From Bacteroidales bacterium (GTDB lineage Bacteria > Bacteroidota > Bacteroidia > Bacteroidales > P3), in assembly GCA_017479705.1 (NCBI GenBank), contig JAFVCA010000048.1, positions 1 through 64,000 of the forward strand: a DNA stretch of 64,000 bases, read 5' to 3'. The translations under genes and the position numbers were made by a program. The notes under the pieces are model-generated. The model was not told the origin of the DNA. It ran no database searches and saw only the letters and a program-made list of their open reading frames with translations. How positions within the stretch are numbered: the first letter of the stretch is position 1; each line of letters starts with the position of its first letter. This document shows, in pieces, positions 48,809 to 57,778 of this stretch.

Positions 48809-49441
48809 TTACATTTTCATCGGTTCCTTTTTCATGTCGTTGCCCGAACTGCCCGGCCTCGATTTGGAGTCCACCTGGCGGCTCTGCTGCGTGGCATTGG
48901 GGTTGATGCCGCCGTTGTCGGGGTTGGACGTAGGCTTCACGCCCAGGAGCTCAAGCACCTGCACACTGATGTCGTACCTATCGGCCACATACAGCACCGT
49001 TGCGGACCCAGCCCTGTCGAACACAAAGGCATAGTTCTTCTCGCGGGCCACCCGCTCAATGGCGTTATACACGCGGTCCTGCACCGGTTTCAGCAGTTCG
49101 GCGCGCTTCTGGTCCAGGTCGCCCCCTGGGGCAAAGCGCTGCTGTTGCAGACTGCGCAACTCGGCCTCCTTGGTGCGAATCTCCTCCTTCCTGCGCTGCT
49201 TCAGGTTCTCCGGCAGCAGGTACGACTCCTGCTGGTATTGCTCCCGCAGCTCGTCGACCTCGGCCTGTTTGGCTTCAAGCTCCTTGCGCCACTCTTCGAC
49301 ATATTTGTTCACCTTGTTCAACGCCTGATTGTATTCGGGCACATTGCTCATGATGTAGGTCGTGTTGACGGAGGCATACTTCTGCGCCCACGCCGGCAGG
49401 GCGAGAACCACGAACAGCAATATAGAAACCAGTTTGCGCAT
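48809..49441 (-). CDS. OmpH/Skp periplasmic chaperone (1)
   Basis: 210 residues with signal peptide (LVSILLFVVLALPAWA), YASVNTTYIMSNVPEYNQAL, a coiled coil with KYVEEWRKELEAKQAEVDEL, and EKNYAFVFDRAGSATVLYVA. A proline- and asparagine-rich tail of about 40 residues (TSNPDNGGINPNATQQS) is longer than in classical Skp. It lies between bamA and the second skp, a common Bacteroidetes arrangement. Confidence 0.87.
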   Translation of the reverse strand: MRKLVSILLFVVLALPAWAQKYASVNTTYIMSNVPEYNQALNKVNKYVEEWRKELEAKQAEVDELREQYQQESYLLPENLKQRRKEEIRTKEAELRSLQQQRFAPGGDLDQKRAELLKPVQDRVYNAIERVAREKNYAFVFDRAGSATVLYVADRYDISVQVLELLGVKPTSNPDNGGINPNATQQSRQVDSKSRPGSSGNDMKKEPMKM

Positions 49442-49474
49442 GTGATGTGTGATTGCTAAGCCAAATAACTACTA

Positions 49475-52024
49475 TTAATCCAAACTCTGTCCGATACTGA
49501 AGTGCACGTGCGAACCGCCGATACCTTGGCCGTCGAAGCCATAGCCCCAGTCAACACCTATCAAACCGAACATCGGCATGAAAACCCTCACACCCAAACC
49601 GGCAGAATTATAGATGTTGAAAGGCTGGAAGTCCTTGACGTTATACCAGCTGTTGCCGCCTTCCAAGAAGCCGAGCAACCAGATGGTGGCGCTGGCGCTC
49701 TCGATGATGGGCTGGCGCACCTCAAGGGTGTAGCGGGTGAATATCGAGGCACCCTCCTGCGGGCTCAGCTTGCTGTCGTCGTAACCACGCACCGGGATAA
49801 TCTCGCGGCCGTCGTAGGCATAGGCTTGCAAGCCGTCGCCACCCACAAAGTAACGTCCAAAGGGCGAAAGCCCGATTTTCTTGTCGTAGAAGCCCATCCA
49901 GCCGAAGCGTGCCTTGGCATTCAGCACCACGTCACCCACCAGATTCAGCATCCACGAGCCGCGGAAATTAACCTTGTAGTACTCCGTCCAGCGGAACTTG
50001 TCCTCCTCGGTGACCGTGGTCACGTCGCGCCCACTGATGGCCGTGTAGGGCGGCGTGGCGTAGCCGGAGATGGAAATCTCCGAACCACTGCGGGGATAGA
50101 TGGGCGAGTCAAACGAGTTGCGGCTGATGGTGATGCCGTATGACAGGTCGTTGGCTGCACCGTCGGTGAACGACGAGCCGCGGAACAGATAGTAGTTGTT
50201 CAGATTGTAATGCTTATAGGAGAGCGTGTGGGAGATGATGAAATAGTCATCCGGCCATTTGAGGCGGCGCGTCAGCGACACCCCTGCGCCGCTGATCCGC
50301 AGGTCGCCATACGATGACTCGCTCTTCTTGTAGAAATAACCGTTGCTGATAAAGTGGTGGTAGAGTGACACACTGAGCGACTGCGGGCGGCGCCCACCCA
50401 GCCACGGCTCCGTGAACGACCCGCTGAACGAGTAGTAATACGTGCCATTGGTGACGGCATTGATGGACAGCTTCTGGCCATCGCCGGCGGGCAGGGGCTG
50501 CCAAGCCTTCTTGTTGAAGATGTTGCGCACCGAGAAGTTGTTCAGTGTCAAACCTATCTGGCCAATAATCATTTTGTTGCCATAGCCGCCCTGCAACTGT
50601 ATCTGGCTGGTGTTGCCTTCCTCCACCTTATAGATGATGTCCACGGTGCCGTCCTGGTCGTTGGGCTTGGCGTCGGGCATGATGGACTCCTCCTTGAAGT
50701 AACCCAGCGTGGCCAGCTCGCGGCGGCTGCGCAGAATGGCGTCACGGCTGAAGAGGTCGCCAGGCCGTGTGTGCAGCTCGCGCATAATGACGCGGTCATT
50801 TGTCAGCGTGTTGCCCTCCACAATGACATTCCGTATGCGGGCCTGTTTGCCCTCCACAATGCGGATCTCGATGTCGATGGAGTCATTCTCCACACCCACC
50901 TCCACAGGCATCGCCTTGAAGAAGAGGTAGCCATTGTCCATATACATCGAGCTGATGTCCGTGCCCGAAGGATTGTAGCGCAGGTTGGTCTCCAGCAATG
51001 TGCGGTTGTACGGGTCGCCCTTCTCAATGCGCAGATGCTTCAGCAGCAGGTCGGAAGGATAAATCGTATTGCCCGTGAAGTTGATGTTGCGAAACACAAA
51101 CTTGTTGCCTTCATGGATTTTGATTTTCACCACTAAGCGGTCCTGCCCCACCTCCTTGCCATCCTCAATGCGCTTGGAGGGGTAGATGGTGTCCGACACG
51201 ATGCGGGCATCGCGGTAACCGTTCTCATTATAGTAGTTGATGACATTCTGCAAATCCTCGTTAAACTTGGCCTCCTGGAACTTCGACGAACTCCAGAACC
51301 CCTTGGTCCACACAAAGAACTTCTTATAATAATGCACATCATGCGTGTTCTTCATCTGCTGCAACAACCTGTTGGTGCTAATCTCCTTGTTGCCTTCGAA
51401 AATCAGCGAGTCAATCTTCACTCGCTTTCCGGGTTTCACATCAAAGATTACGTTCACCCTGTGGTCGTTGCTTTTGCTCAGCAGGGTGTCGTCCTCCAAA
51501 CGGGTGGCCACCTGCACATTCGTGTAGCCCTTCTCCAGATAGAAGGCACGGATACGGTTGCGCGAGGTGGTGAGCATATTCTCCGTCACCACGTCGCCGG
51601 AGACAATCTTCATCTCCTCCTTCAGCTTGTCCTTGTCGCTCTTCTTCACGCCATTGATTTGGAACATGGTCATTTTGGGACGGCTGCGCAACTCAATCTC
51701 GAAGAAAATCTTGTCGCCCTGTATGCGGGTCACGTAAATCTGCACATCCTCAAACAGTCCCTGCTTCCACAAGCGGTCCACAGCCGTGGCCAGTTTGTCG
51801 CCGGGCACCCTTATCTGGTCGCCCACCTGCAAACCGGCAATCAGCAGTATCATTCGTGTGTCATAGTTCTCGGCACCGTCAAACGTTATGCCACCTATCT
51901 CATACGTCTTGGGCGTAAGATAGTCAATGTCGTATTCTTGGTTGCCCACAACCACCTGGGCACTGACAGAAAACGAAAGGCCGAGCACAAAGAGCAACGG
52001 CAGGATAATCAGTATCTTTTTCAT
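49475..52024 (-). CDS. bamA: BamA outer-membrane protein assembly factor
   Basis: 849 residues: a signal peptide, five POTRA domains (about 40-430; for example EIGGITFDGAENYDTRMILL, RKVKIDSLIFEG-type strands, FRNINFTGNTIYPSDLLLKH, RNVIVEGNTLTNDRVIMREL) and a 16-strand beta-barrel. The lid-loop signature PVRGYDDSKL is present. It inserts beta-barrel proteins into the outer membrane with Skp chaperones encoded just downstream. The last residues (FSIGQSLD) are not aromatic, slightly unusual for a barrel end. Confidence 0.93.
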   Translation of the reverse strand: MKKILIILPLLFVLGLSFSVSAQVVVGNQEYDIDYLTPKTYEIGGITFDGAENYDTRMILLIAGLQVGDQIRVPGDKLATAVDRLWKQGLFEDVQIYVTRIQGDKIFFEIELRSRPKMTMFQINGVKKSDKDKLKEEMKIVSGDVVTENMLTTSRNRIRAFYLEKGYTNVQVATRLEDDTLLSKSNDHRVNVIFDVKPGKRVKIDSLIFEGNKEISTNRLLQQMKNTHDVHYYKKFFVWTKGFWSSSKFQEAKFNEDLQNVINYYNENGYRDARIVSDTIYPSKRIEDGKEVGQDRLVVKIKIHEGNKFVFRNINFTGNTIYPSDLLLKHLRIEKGDPYNRTLLETNLRYNPSGTDISSMYMDNGYLFFKAMPVEVGVENDSIDIEIRIVEGKQARIRNVIVEGNTLTNDRVIMRELHTRPGDLFSRDAILRSRRELATLGYFKEESIMPDAKPNDQDGTVDIIYKVEEGNTSQIQLQGGYGNKMIIGQIGLTLNNFSVRNIFNKKAWQPLPAGDGQKLSINAVTNGTYYYSFSGSFTEPWLGGRRPQSLSVSLYHHFISNGYFYKKSESSYGDLRISGAGVSLTRRLKWPDDYFIISHTLSYKHYNLNNYYLFRGSSFTDGAANDLSYGITISRNSFDSPIYPRSGSEISISGYATPPYTAISGRDVTTVTEEDKFRWTEYYKVNFRGSWMLNLVGDVVLNAKARFGWMGFYDKKIGLSPFGRYFVGGDGLQAYAYDGREIIPVRGYDDSKLSPQEGASIFTRYTLEVRQPIIESASATIWLLGFLEGGNSWYNVKDFQPFNIYNSAGLGVRVFMPMFGLIGVDWGYGFDGQGIGGSHVHFSIGQSLD

Positions 52025-52468
52025 TCAGTTCTATAACTTTTCTTACTTGCTTTTCGGCGCCTCACTCCTCACGGAATTACGCACTCAGACACTAATAACT
52101 CCACTTTATATTTTTTATTATATATAACTGCAAAAAAACTTTCTTTGCCCTCTGCCAGCCTTCCGCTGCCACCCGCACGCTTTTTTCGCCCCTCTCCCCT
52201 GCCCCTGTCCTTCACAAAAGCGTTTTCCCGACCCCGCTTGCACACCATAAACACGCCTGTAGACAGGCAATTGGAGGAAAAGTTTTTGTACATCCTCGCA
52301 TTTTTTAATACGCTGTTCTACTTGGATTTGACACAACAGCAACCATCCACATTGATTAACTTTCGTGAATATTTTTGTTTCGAATTTGACATAATCGGTT
52401 TTTTTTGCGTACCTTTGCAAAAATATTTAAAAGAGACTTTTCGAAGAAACTAAAAAACATTTACAGCA
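52025..52468. promoter_or_regulatory. Intergenic region with promoter for the AraC gene
   Basis: TTTG at 52386-52389, a 20-nt gap and TACCTTTG at 52410-52417 make a textbook Bacteroidetes promoter reading right, 50 bases before the AraC start. The rest (52025-52380) contains a C/T-rich stretch and short AT runs but no gene I can support, and no clear bamA promoter was found. Confidence 0.6.
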
Positions 52469-53362
52469 ATGAAAACACAGGTTATCAAACTGAACGAAGA
52501 GCCAGCGAATAAAAAAAGAACTGGTTCATCTGTGGACAAACGCACAAAGAACACATCTTCCAGTCAGATTGAACTCAGCATGGAGTACACTCCCGCTAAA
52601 GCCAACATCATCCTTGACAAAACACACCGAAGTATCGACCATACCATCATCTTCCTGTCCCAAGGTTCGATGGACCTGGAAGTGTCCCTCATCAAGTTCC
52701 ACCTGGAAAAGAACTCCTTGCTGATGATTCCAGCCAACAGCGTCATAGCCACCAACAGTTTCTCGCCGGACTGCCAATACCGCCTCCTCACATTCCCCAC
52801 CTTCGCCGTCAGCCCGAACGACCTGATTGGCTACGAACCCCTGCTCATAGACATTGAGGAGCCCCACGCCTCCACCACCGACAACTACTTTCAAATGATA
52901 GAAATGCTGATCAGGGACGCCACCGAAGAGTACAGCAATTGCGTCACGCACGCCGTCACCTCGTTCATCTACTTCATCAACAAAATCAACGAGCTCACCC
53001 TGCAATCCAAAGGGCTCCTCGACCTCCCCAACCCGCAGAAAATCAAAAGCGAATTCCTCTACATGCTCAACCAGAACCCCCATCCCATACGCACCATCTC
53101 CTACTACACCGACCGCCTCAACATTACGCCCACCTACCTCAACAACGTAATGAAAAAGATGACCGGCATGTCCACCTCCGAATGGATCAACAAAACCACC
53201 GTCCGCGCCGCCCGCGAACTGCTCAGCGACCCGAAAAACTACACCGTTGCACAGGTTGCTGCAGAGCTGCACTGCGGCTCCGAAGCCAACTTCTCCAAGT
53301 TCTTCAAACACCACACCGGCGAGAGCCCCTCCGAATTCCGCAAACGCATCCTGAATCAATAA
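52469..53362 (+). CDS. AraC-family transcriptional regulator
   Basis: 297 residues. A lysine-rich N-terminus (EEPANKKRTGSSVDKRTKNT) precedes a cupin-like half (IIFLSQGSMDLEVSLIKFHL) and the C-terminal helix-turn-helix pair (YYTDRLNITPTYLNNVMKKM, VAQVAAELHCGSEANFSKFF, GESPSEFRKRIL). It is the only rightward gene among the surrounding leftward envelope genes, flanked by its own promoter and a terminator at 53412, so it looks like a self-contained insertion. Target unknown. Confidence 0.87.
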   Translation: MKTQVIKLNEEPANKKRTGSSVDKRTKNTSSSQIELSMEYTPAKANIILDKTHRSIDHTIIFLSQGSMDLEVSLIKFHLEKNSLLMIPANSVIATNSFSPDCQYRLLTFPTFAVSPNDLIGYEPLLIDIEEPHASTTDNYFQMIEMLIRDATEEYSNCVTHAVTSFIYFINKINELTLQSKGLLDLPNPQKIKSEFLYMLNQNPHPIRTISYYTDRLNITPTYLNNVMKKMTGMSTSEWINKTTVRAARELLSDPKNYTVAQVAAELHCGSEANFSKFFKHHTGESPSEFRKRILNQ

Positions 53363-53411
53363 TCCGGCAGCCCCATCCTGCCACAACTGCCTTGCAATCA
53401 ACAGGCACGCC

Positions 53412-53448
53412 ACGGTTGCTCAACGGTCCGAGACCATTGGGCAACCGT
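53412..53448 (+). terminator. Terminator of the AraC gene
   Basis: ACGGTTGC (53412-53419) pairs with GCAACCGT (53441-53448) and the inner AACGGTC/GACCATT continues the stem with one mismatch; TTTCTCTC follows. The remaining gap to 53657 is C-rich with repeated CCGTCCCGACC-type runs and no gene. Confidence 0.65.
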
Positions 53449-53657
53449 TTCTCTCACCCCTCCGTCCCGACCCTGCACCGTCCCGACCCCGCTCCCTCCC
53501 GCTCCGTTCCCGCTCATTACGCGCATCGTATTGCCCTCGAAATTAGGAGAACAATAAAAGAAATGTTCGGCATGAGACCGCAAAGAAACGAAGACAGAAC
53601 GGGGAGCCCACGCCGCAAGAGCGCGGCAAGGGCGGAGCACCACCCGGGACAGGGCGG

Positions 53658-54851
53658 CTATTGTGCGCTGGCCATCAATTCCTCCAGCTGATCAGGCGTG
53701 AACGTGAAGGTGAGCGGCGCCCGGCTGCGGGGCGAGGAGTAGTGATACACCAGCGTGGCCTGCGCGGAGAGGAGGAGCTGCACCAACGGCAGTGCATCGT
53801 CGGTGACGAGAACCTGCTGTATGCCCTGCGACAGCGAGTTTTGCGCCTCGGCATTGCCCTCAATGTTGAGCATGGCCAGCTCGTCGACACGATAGGTGTA
53901 GGTCATCACACGGTTGACGGAGTCGAAAATGCAGCTGATCATGGTGGTGAAGCTGTCTACCGCGGTGGGGCATTCAGCACTCACCCCTTCGGCTATCAAG
54001 CTTAGCATCAACAGCGTATCGGAAAGGCTGTGGAGTTCGCCAGTATCCACCTCCGCAGGTGCCCCATCGTAGAGGCTCTCCCACATCCAAGGGGCGATGT
54101 TCACCTCGGCGGAGTCGGTGCGGGCATAGTCGCGGTAGCGGTATTGCAGGGTCACTTCGCCTACCTGCGCAGCCGCGACGAAACCATTGGCAGTGTCGGC
54201 AATAAGGCTGTGCGCATTGAATCGGCGCACCGCGTCGGTATTCAGGAGGATGTAATCCCTGATGCCGGGCCAGACGGTGTCCGGGTATTCATAAACGGCT
54301 GTAAGCATGCGTGCTGCGCTGTCGTAAACCATGCTGCTTAACCGCTCGCCGGATTCGGACAGCAGGATGGGGCAATCGGCACTGAATGACTGCGCCGTCT
54401 TAGCCAGGAAGCTCCTTGCAAGGTCGGCCGCCGGGGGCGAGAGGGCATTCTGCAGGTCGAGCGTAGAAAAGTTGTACTGCCCGCCGACAGGCTTGTCCCT
54501 CACCGCGACGACGACACGGAGGTCGAACGTGTGGTCGGCCAGCGGCGCGAGGGACCACAGGTCGTGGTGCGCCAAATAGTTGAGTGCACGCGACGGGGTT
54601 TCGGCATCGATGGTCTGATCCGCATCGTAGAACACGGTGAGCTTGATGTAGCGATAGTCCGTGTTCATAAACACGTGCGTGATAGTAAGGTGGTTAGCCT
54701 CATCGCGGTAGGGAATAATCCGCTTGAAGGTCTTGACGAGGTCATAGACCGATGTGATGTCCTCCGCACCGAGCATCTGCGCACGCATTGAGCCGGCGGG
54801 GCCGAGGAGCATCCCTGCAAACAGCAGCAGGAGGGCATGGCGGGGCTTCAT
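53658..54851 (-). CDS. Secreted protein with an internal duplication
   Basis: 397 residues with a signal peptide (HALLLLFAGMLLGPAGS). Two segments resemble each other: FSADCPILLSESGERLSSMV with YDSAARMLTAVYEYPD (about 150-190), and VSAECPTAVDSFTTMISCIF with DSVNRVMTYTYRVDE (about 285-320). Each is followed by a strand-rich stretch containing LQYRYRD or LVYHYSS. No family recognised. It lies between uppS and bamA, where Bacteroidetes genomes normally have no extra gene, 23 bases after uppS. Confidence 0.6.
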   Translation of the reverse strand: MKPRHALLLLFAGMLLGPAGSMRAQMLGAEDITSVYDLVKTFKRIIPYRDEANHLTITHVFMNTDYRYIKLTVFYDADQTIDAETPSRALNYLAHHDLWSLAPLADHTFDLRVVVAVRDKPVGGQYNFSTLDLQNALSPPAADLARSFLAKTAQSFSADCPILLSESGERLSSMVYDSAARMLTAVYEYPDTVWPGIRDYILLNTDAVRRFNAHSLIADTANGFVAAAQVGEVTLQYRYRDYARTDSAEVNIAPWMWESLYDGAPAEVDTGELHSLSDTLLMLSLIAEGVSAECPTAVDSFTTMISCIFDSVNRVMTYTYRVDELAMLNIEGNAEAQNSLSQGIQQVLVTDDALPLVQLLLSAQATLVYHYSSPRSRAPLTFTFTPDQLEELMASAQ

Positions 54852-54874
54852 GGGGATGAAGGTTCGGGGCAGTG

Positions 54875-55618
54875 CTATTGTTTCGACACCTGGTCGCCCG
54901 TTTTGCCGAAACGGCGCTGGCGGTTCTGGTAGTCGTAGATAGCATCGTAGAAGTCCTCATGGCGGAAGTCGGGCCAAAGCTGGTCACTGAAATAGAGTTC
55001 GGTATAGGCCATCTGCCAAAGGAGGAAATTGCTGATGCGCAGTTCGCCGCCCGTGCGGATAAGGAGGTCGGGGTCGGGATAGTCGCGGGTGGCAAGGTAG
55101 CCGCGGAGGGTCTCCTCGGTCACATCGGCGGCGGCAAGACGGCCTTGGCGGGCATCGTCGCAGATGGTGCGCAGAGCCTGCGCCACCTCCCAGCGGGAGC
55201 TGTAGCTGAGGGCCAGAATGAGTGTCATGGCGGTGTTGCCGGCGGTGACATTGATACATTCCAGCAGACGGTTGCGCGACCTCTCGGGTATGCGGTTCAA
55301 ATCGCCTATGGTCTGTAGCCGGACATTGTTGTCCATCAGGGTTTTGGTCTCGTCCTGCACGGCCTTGATGAGGAGTTCCATAAGGCCGTCTATTTCCTCC
55401 TGCGGGCGGTTCCAGTTCTCGGTGCTGAAGGTGTAGAGGGTGAGGTACTTTACACCGGAGGCCACAGCGGCCTCGACGGCTTGGCGCACGGCGGTCATGG
55501 CGTTTTGGTGGCCAAAGATACGTTTGTGGGCTTGGCGTTGCGCCCAACGGCCGTTGCCGTCCATGATGATGGCCACATGTTGCGGAACACGCGATTTGTC
55601 AATGTCTTCGAGCTTCAT
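54875..55618 (-). CDS. uppS: Isoprenyl transferase (undecaprenyl diphosphate synthase)
   Basis: 247 residues adding isoprene units in cis to make the C55 lipid carrier for cell-wall precursors. HVAIIMDGNGRWAQRQAHKR carries the catalytic Asp and the diphosphate site, LTLYTFSTENWNRP the Ser/Glu/Asn-Trp patch, and DLLIRTGGELRISNFLLWQ the Arg-Arg motif. Length is typical. It starts after a 29-base gap from the DUF6089 gene and precedes the 53658-54851 gene. It uses products of the pathway that dxr begins. Confidence 0.94.
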   Translation of the reverse strand: MKLEDIDKSRVPQHVAIIMDGNGRWAQRQAHKRIFGHQNAMTAVRQAVEAAVASGVKYLTLYTFSTENWNRPQEEIDGLMELLIKAVQDETKTLMDNNVRLQTIGDLNRIPERSRNRLLECINVTAGNTAMTLILALSYSSRWEVAQALRTICDDARQGRLAAADVTEETLRGYLATRDYPDPDLLIRTGGELRISNFLLWQMAYTELYFSDQLWPDFRHEDFYDAIYDYQNRQRRFGKTGDQVSKQ

Positions 55619-55647
55619 AATGGTGATTGTTGTTGGGTGATGAGGAT

Positions 55648-56508
55648 TTATTTGTCACACACCTTGCCCCTCATCCAGCCGAAAAGCATCTCGGCGGAGA
55701 AGGAGAAAGAGATGTTGAAAAAGGAATACCAATCGTCGAGGGAGTCGTCGCCGCGCTTGATGCCTGGGGCGTTGACGTAGCCGGGGCGCACCTCGGCACT
55801 GCGGTCGGCAAGGATGGCCGCCATGGTGCCGGAGGAGCCGTCGGTGAAGGTCTGCGCACCGACGTAAGTGGTGCTGACGTCGTCGAGATAGTCCGTCCAT
55901 GTTTTGCGCCAGCCGTACTCCACGGTGAGATGGACGTTCTCGCCCAGCCGCCACCGATAACCCACGCCGAAGGGCATACAGACCTCAAAGAGCTGGTACT
56001 TGACGCGGTCGGGGTAGGCCTTGGAGCCTTGGCCCTCGGTGCCCAAGGGCTGGAGGGCATACCACTCGGAGAGGCCTGTGGCGGGGTCGGTGTATTGCGC
56101 CATGGGGTTGAAACGGAACGCCCCGAACCCGCAGAAGATGTAGGGAGTGGAACGCTTGAAGGTGGCGGAACGGATGCCGTAGGGGAAGAAATTGAACTCG
56201 GCACGGATATAGGCCTCCGTAATGGCCGAACGGAAGCTGAGGTTGCGGAGCTGGATGTAGTCGGGGTTGCCACCCTGCACGTGGCCGTAAGAGGCACCCA
56301 CAGCTATGGCCCACCGCGTGTCGAGGTTGAGGCGTGCCAGCAGCCCCACCGCGGGACTGACGGTGCCGAACATGCTCTGGTTGTTGAGGTCGCCGAGGTA
56401 GTTCATGCCGCCGAGGGTGAGACCCAGTTCGCTCCGCTCAAGAATCTTCTGAGCCCTGAGGGGAAGGGAAAGGGCAAAGAGAAGAAGTAGCAACAATAGC
56501 CTACGCAT
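55648..56508 (-). CDS. DUF6089 outer-membrane beta-barrel protein
   Basis: 286 residues with a signal peptide (LLLLLLLFALSLPLRA) and the conserved start LGLTLGGMNYLGDLNNQ. Strands alternate through WAIAVGASYGHVQGG, YIRAEFNFFPYGIR, PYIFCGFGAFRFNPMAQY and LTVEYGWRKTWTDYLDDVS. In Bacteroidetes this family is normally the gene before uppS-bamA and is thought to be a small barrel of the assembly cluster. Function unknown. Here it precedes uppS by 29 bases. Confidence 0.85.
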   Translation of the reverse strand: MRRLLLLLLLFALSLPLRAQKILERSELGLTLGGMNYLGDLNNQSMFGTVSPAVGLLARLNLDTRWAIAVGASYGHVQGGNPDYIQLRNLSFRSAITEAYIRAEFNFFPYGIRSATFKRSTPYIFCGFGAFRFNPMAQYTDPATGLSEWYALQPLGTEGQGSKAYPDRVKYQLFEVCMPFGVGYRWRLGENVHLTVEYGWRKTWTDYLDDVSTTYVGAQTFTDGSSGTMAAILADRSAEVRPGYVNAPGIKRGDDSLDDWYSFFNISFSFSAEMLFGWMRGKVCDK

Positions 56509-56540
56509 GGGTTAGGGGATTGGTTTTGAGGGTAAAAGGG

Positions 56541-57560
56541 TCAGAATTGGAGTGACCAACAGATACTTTCGACCTGCATAAGGAGGTCGCGTTTGGTCCA
56601 GGGTTTGTTGCGCGGGCAGTAGACGTAGCCCGTCAGCATGATGACTTTCTTCTTGTTGGGCGAGAGGATGGTGTAGGAGACAAAGGGACCCCCCATAAAG
56701 TCGCCAAAGGTGCGCCAGCAGCCACGGGTCTCAATGCAATAGAGGCTGTCGAAATCCACCTTGCGGAGCTGGATGGGAGCCAGGTAGTCGCCGTGGTCGT
56801 CGCGGCGGCGCTCGATGCCGGCATAACTGCTGTCGGCACTGCCGGGGACGTGGTGCTTCATGATGGTGTCTAAGCGGTCGAGGATGTGCTGCTCGTCAAA
56901 GGCACTCTGGCTTTCGTAGGGGAAGACATCTATGAGCACACCTATGCCGAAGTCCTTGGCCTCTTTGCGCACCCAAGCAAAGTCGTCGCGCTGTTTGGCA
57001 ATGGCAAACTCGTTGCTGAACATCAGACCAAAGCCGAACTGCTGGCGGATGGCCTCGTTGACTTTGAAATTCTCCATGCCCTTGAAGGCTTTGATGACGC
57101 GGCGGTGCTCGGCACGGTAGACCTGATCGAGGATGTGATGCTCATACTTGCGCAGCATGTCGCGCAGGGAGGTCTGGTCCTTGACAGCAAAATCGAACAC
57201 CACCTGGGGAGCGGCATACTCGTCAATGTGCATGTAAACCTTGTCGGGGTTCGCGGGGTTGACGTCGCAGAAGATGATGTTGCGATGGTTTTGGAACATC
57301 TCGGTGTTCTTGTAGGAGGAAACGGGGATGTTGACGAGGTCGAACATCTTCTCTGGAACCAGGAGCCCAATCTGGGGACGGGCAAAGAGAGAGTCGATAA
57401 GCTCCTTGGTTTCACCACGGTAAACATCCTTGTCGGCGACAATCATCAACTCAAGTGTTTTGCCGGAGGAGCCTTTTTTCTGGGGTTCATCGGACTTGGG
57501 ATTATTGCACGCGGCCAGCAGAGAAACTGCCACCAGCATGACTGACAATAATTTTTTCAT
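56541..57560 (-). CDS. DUF4837 lipoprotein
   Basis: 339 residues. The lipobox is VAVSLLAACNN. Conserved features include TLELMIVADKDVYRGETKEL, FDLVNIPVSSYKNTEMFQNH, RNIIFCDVNP and ETRGCWRTFGDFMGGPFVSY, characteristic of DUF4837, an envelope lipoprotein family found in Bacteroidetes. Its role is unknown. It lies 32 bases upstream of DUF6089 on the same strand, consistent with one envelope-biogenesis operon. Confidence 0.82.
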   Translation of the reverse strand: MKKLLSVMLVAVSLLAACNNPKSDEPQKKGSSGKTLELMIVADKDVYRGETKELIDSLFARPQIGLLVPEKMFDLVNIPVSSYKNTEMFQNHRNIIFCDVNPANPDKVYMHIDEYAAPQVVFDFAVKDQTSLRDMLRKYEHHILDQVYRAEHRRVIKAFKGMENFKVNEAIRQQFGFGLMFSNEFAIAKQRDDFAWVRKEAKDFGIGVLIDVFPYESQSAFDEQHILDRLDTIMKHHVPGSADSSYAGIERRRDDHGDYLAPIQLRKVDFDSLYCIETRGCWRTFGDFMGGPFVSYTILSPNKKKVIMLTGYVYCPRNKPWTKRDLLMQVESICWSLQF

Positions 57561-57778
57561 GACACGTGTACGTTATTATTTGGAGGTATAACGCACAATA
57601 GGGGGAAAAATTGCCCGGCAGCCATAATTGTTGGTACAAAAATATTGTATGATAAAAAGTACAGTTTTGCGGAAAAACTGCATCTTTTTTATATCACTTT
57701 CCTGTCGGCAGCATGTTGCAGATGACTTCCTGCCGCCACGGAACAACAATGCGTGTAGGCCTTTAGCAGGTGCAAACA

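Noticed and set aside
53460..53530. Repeated C-rich CCGTCCCGACC-type runs after the AraC gene as an array
   Set aside because: The units are irregular in length and spacing; best described as low-complexity sequence.
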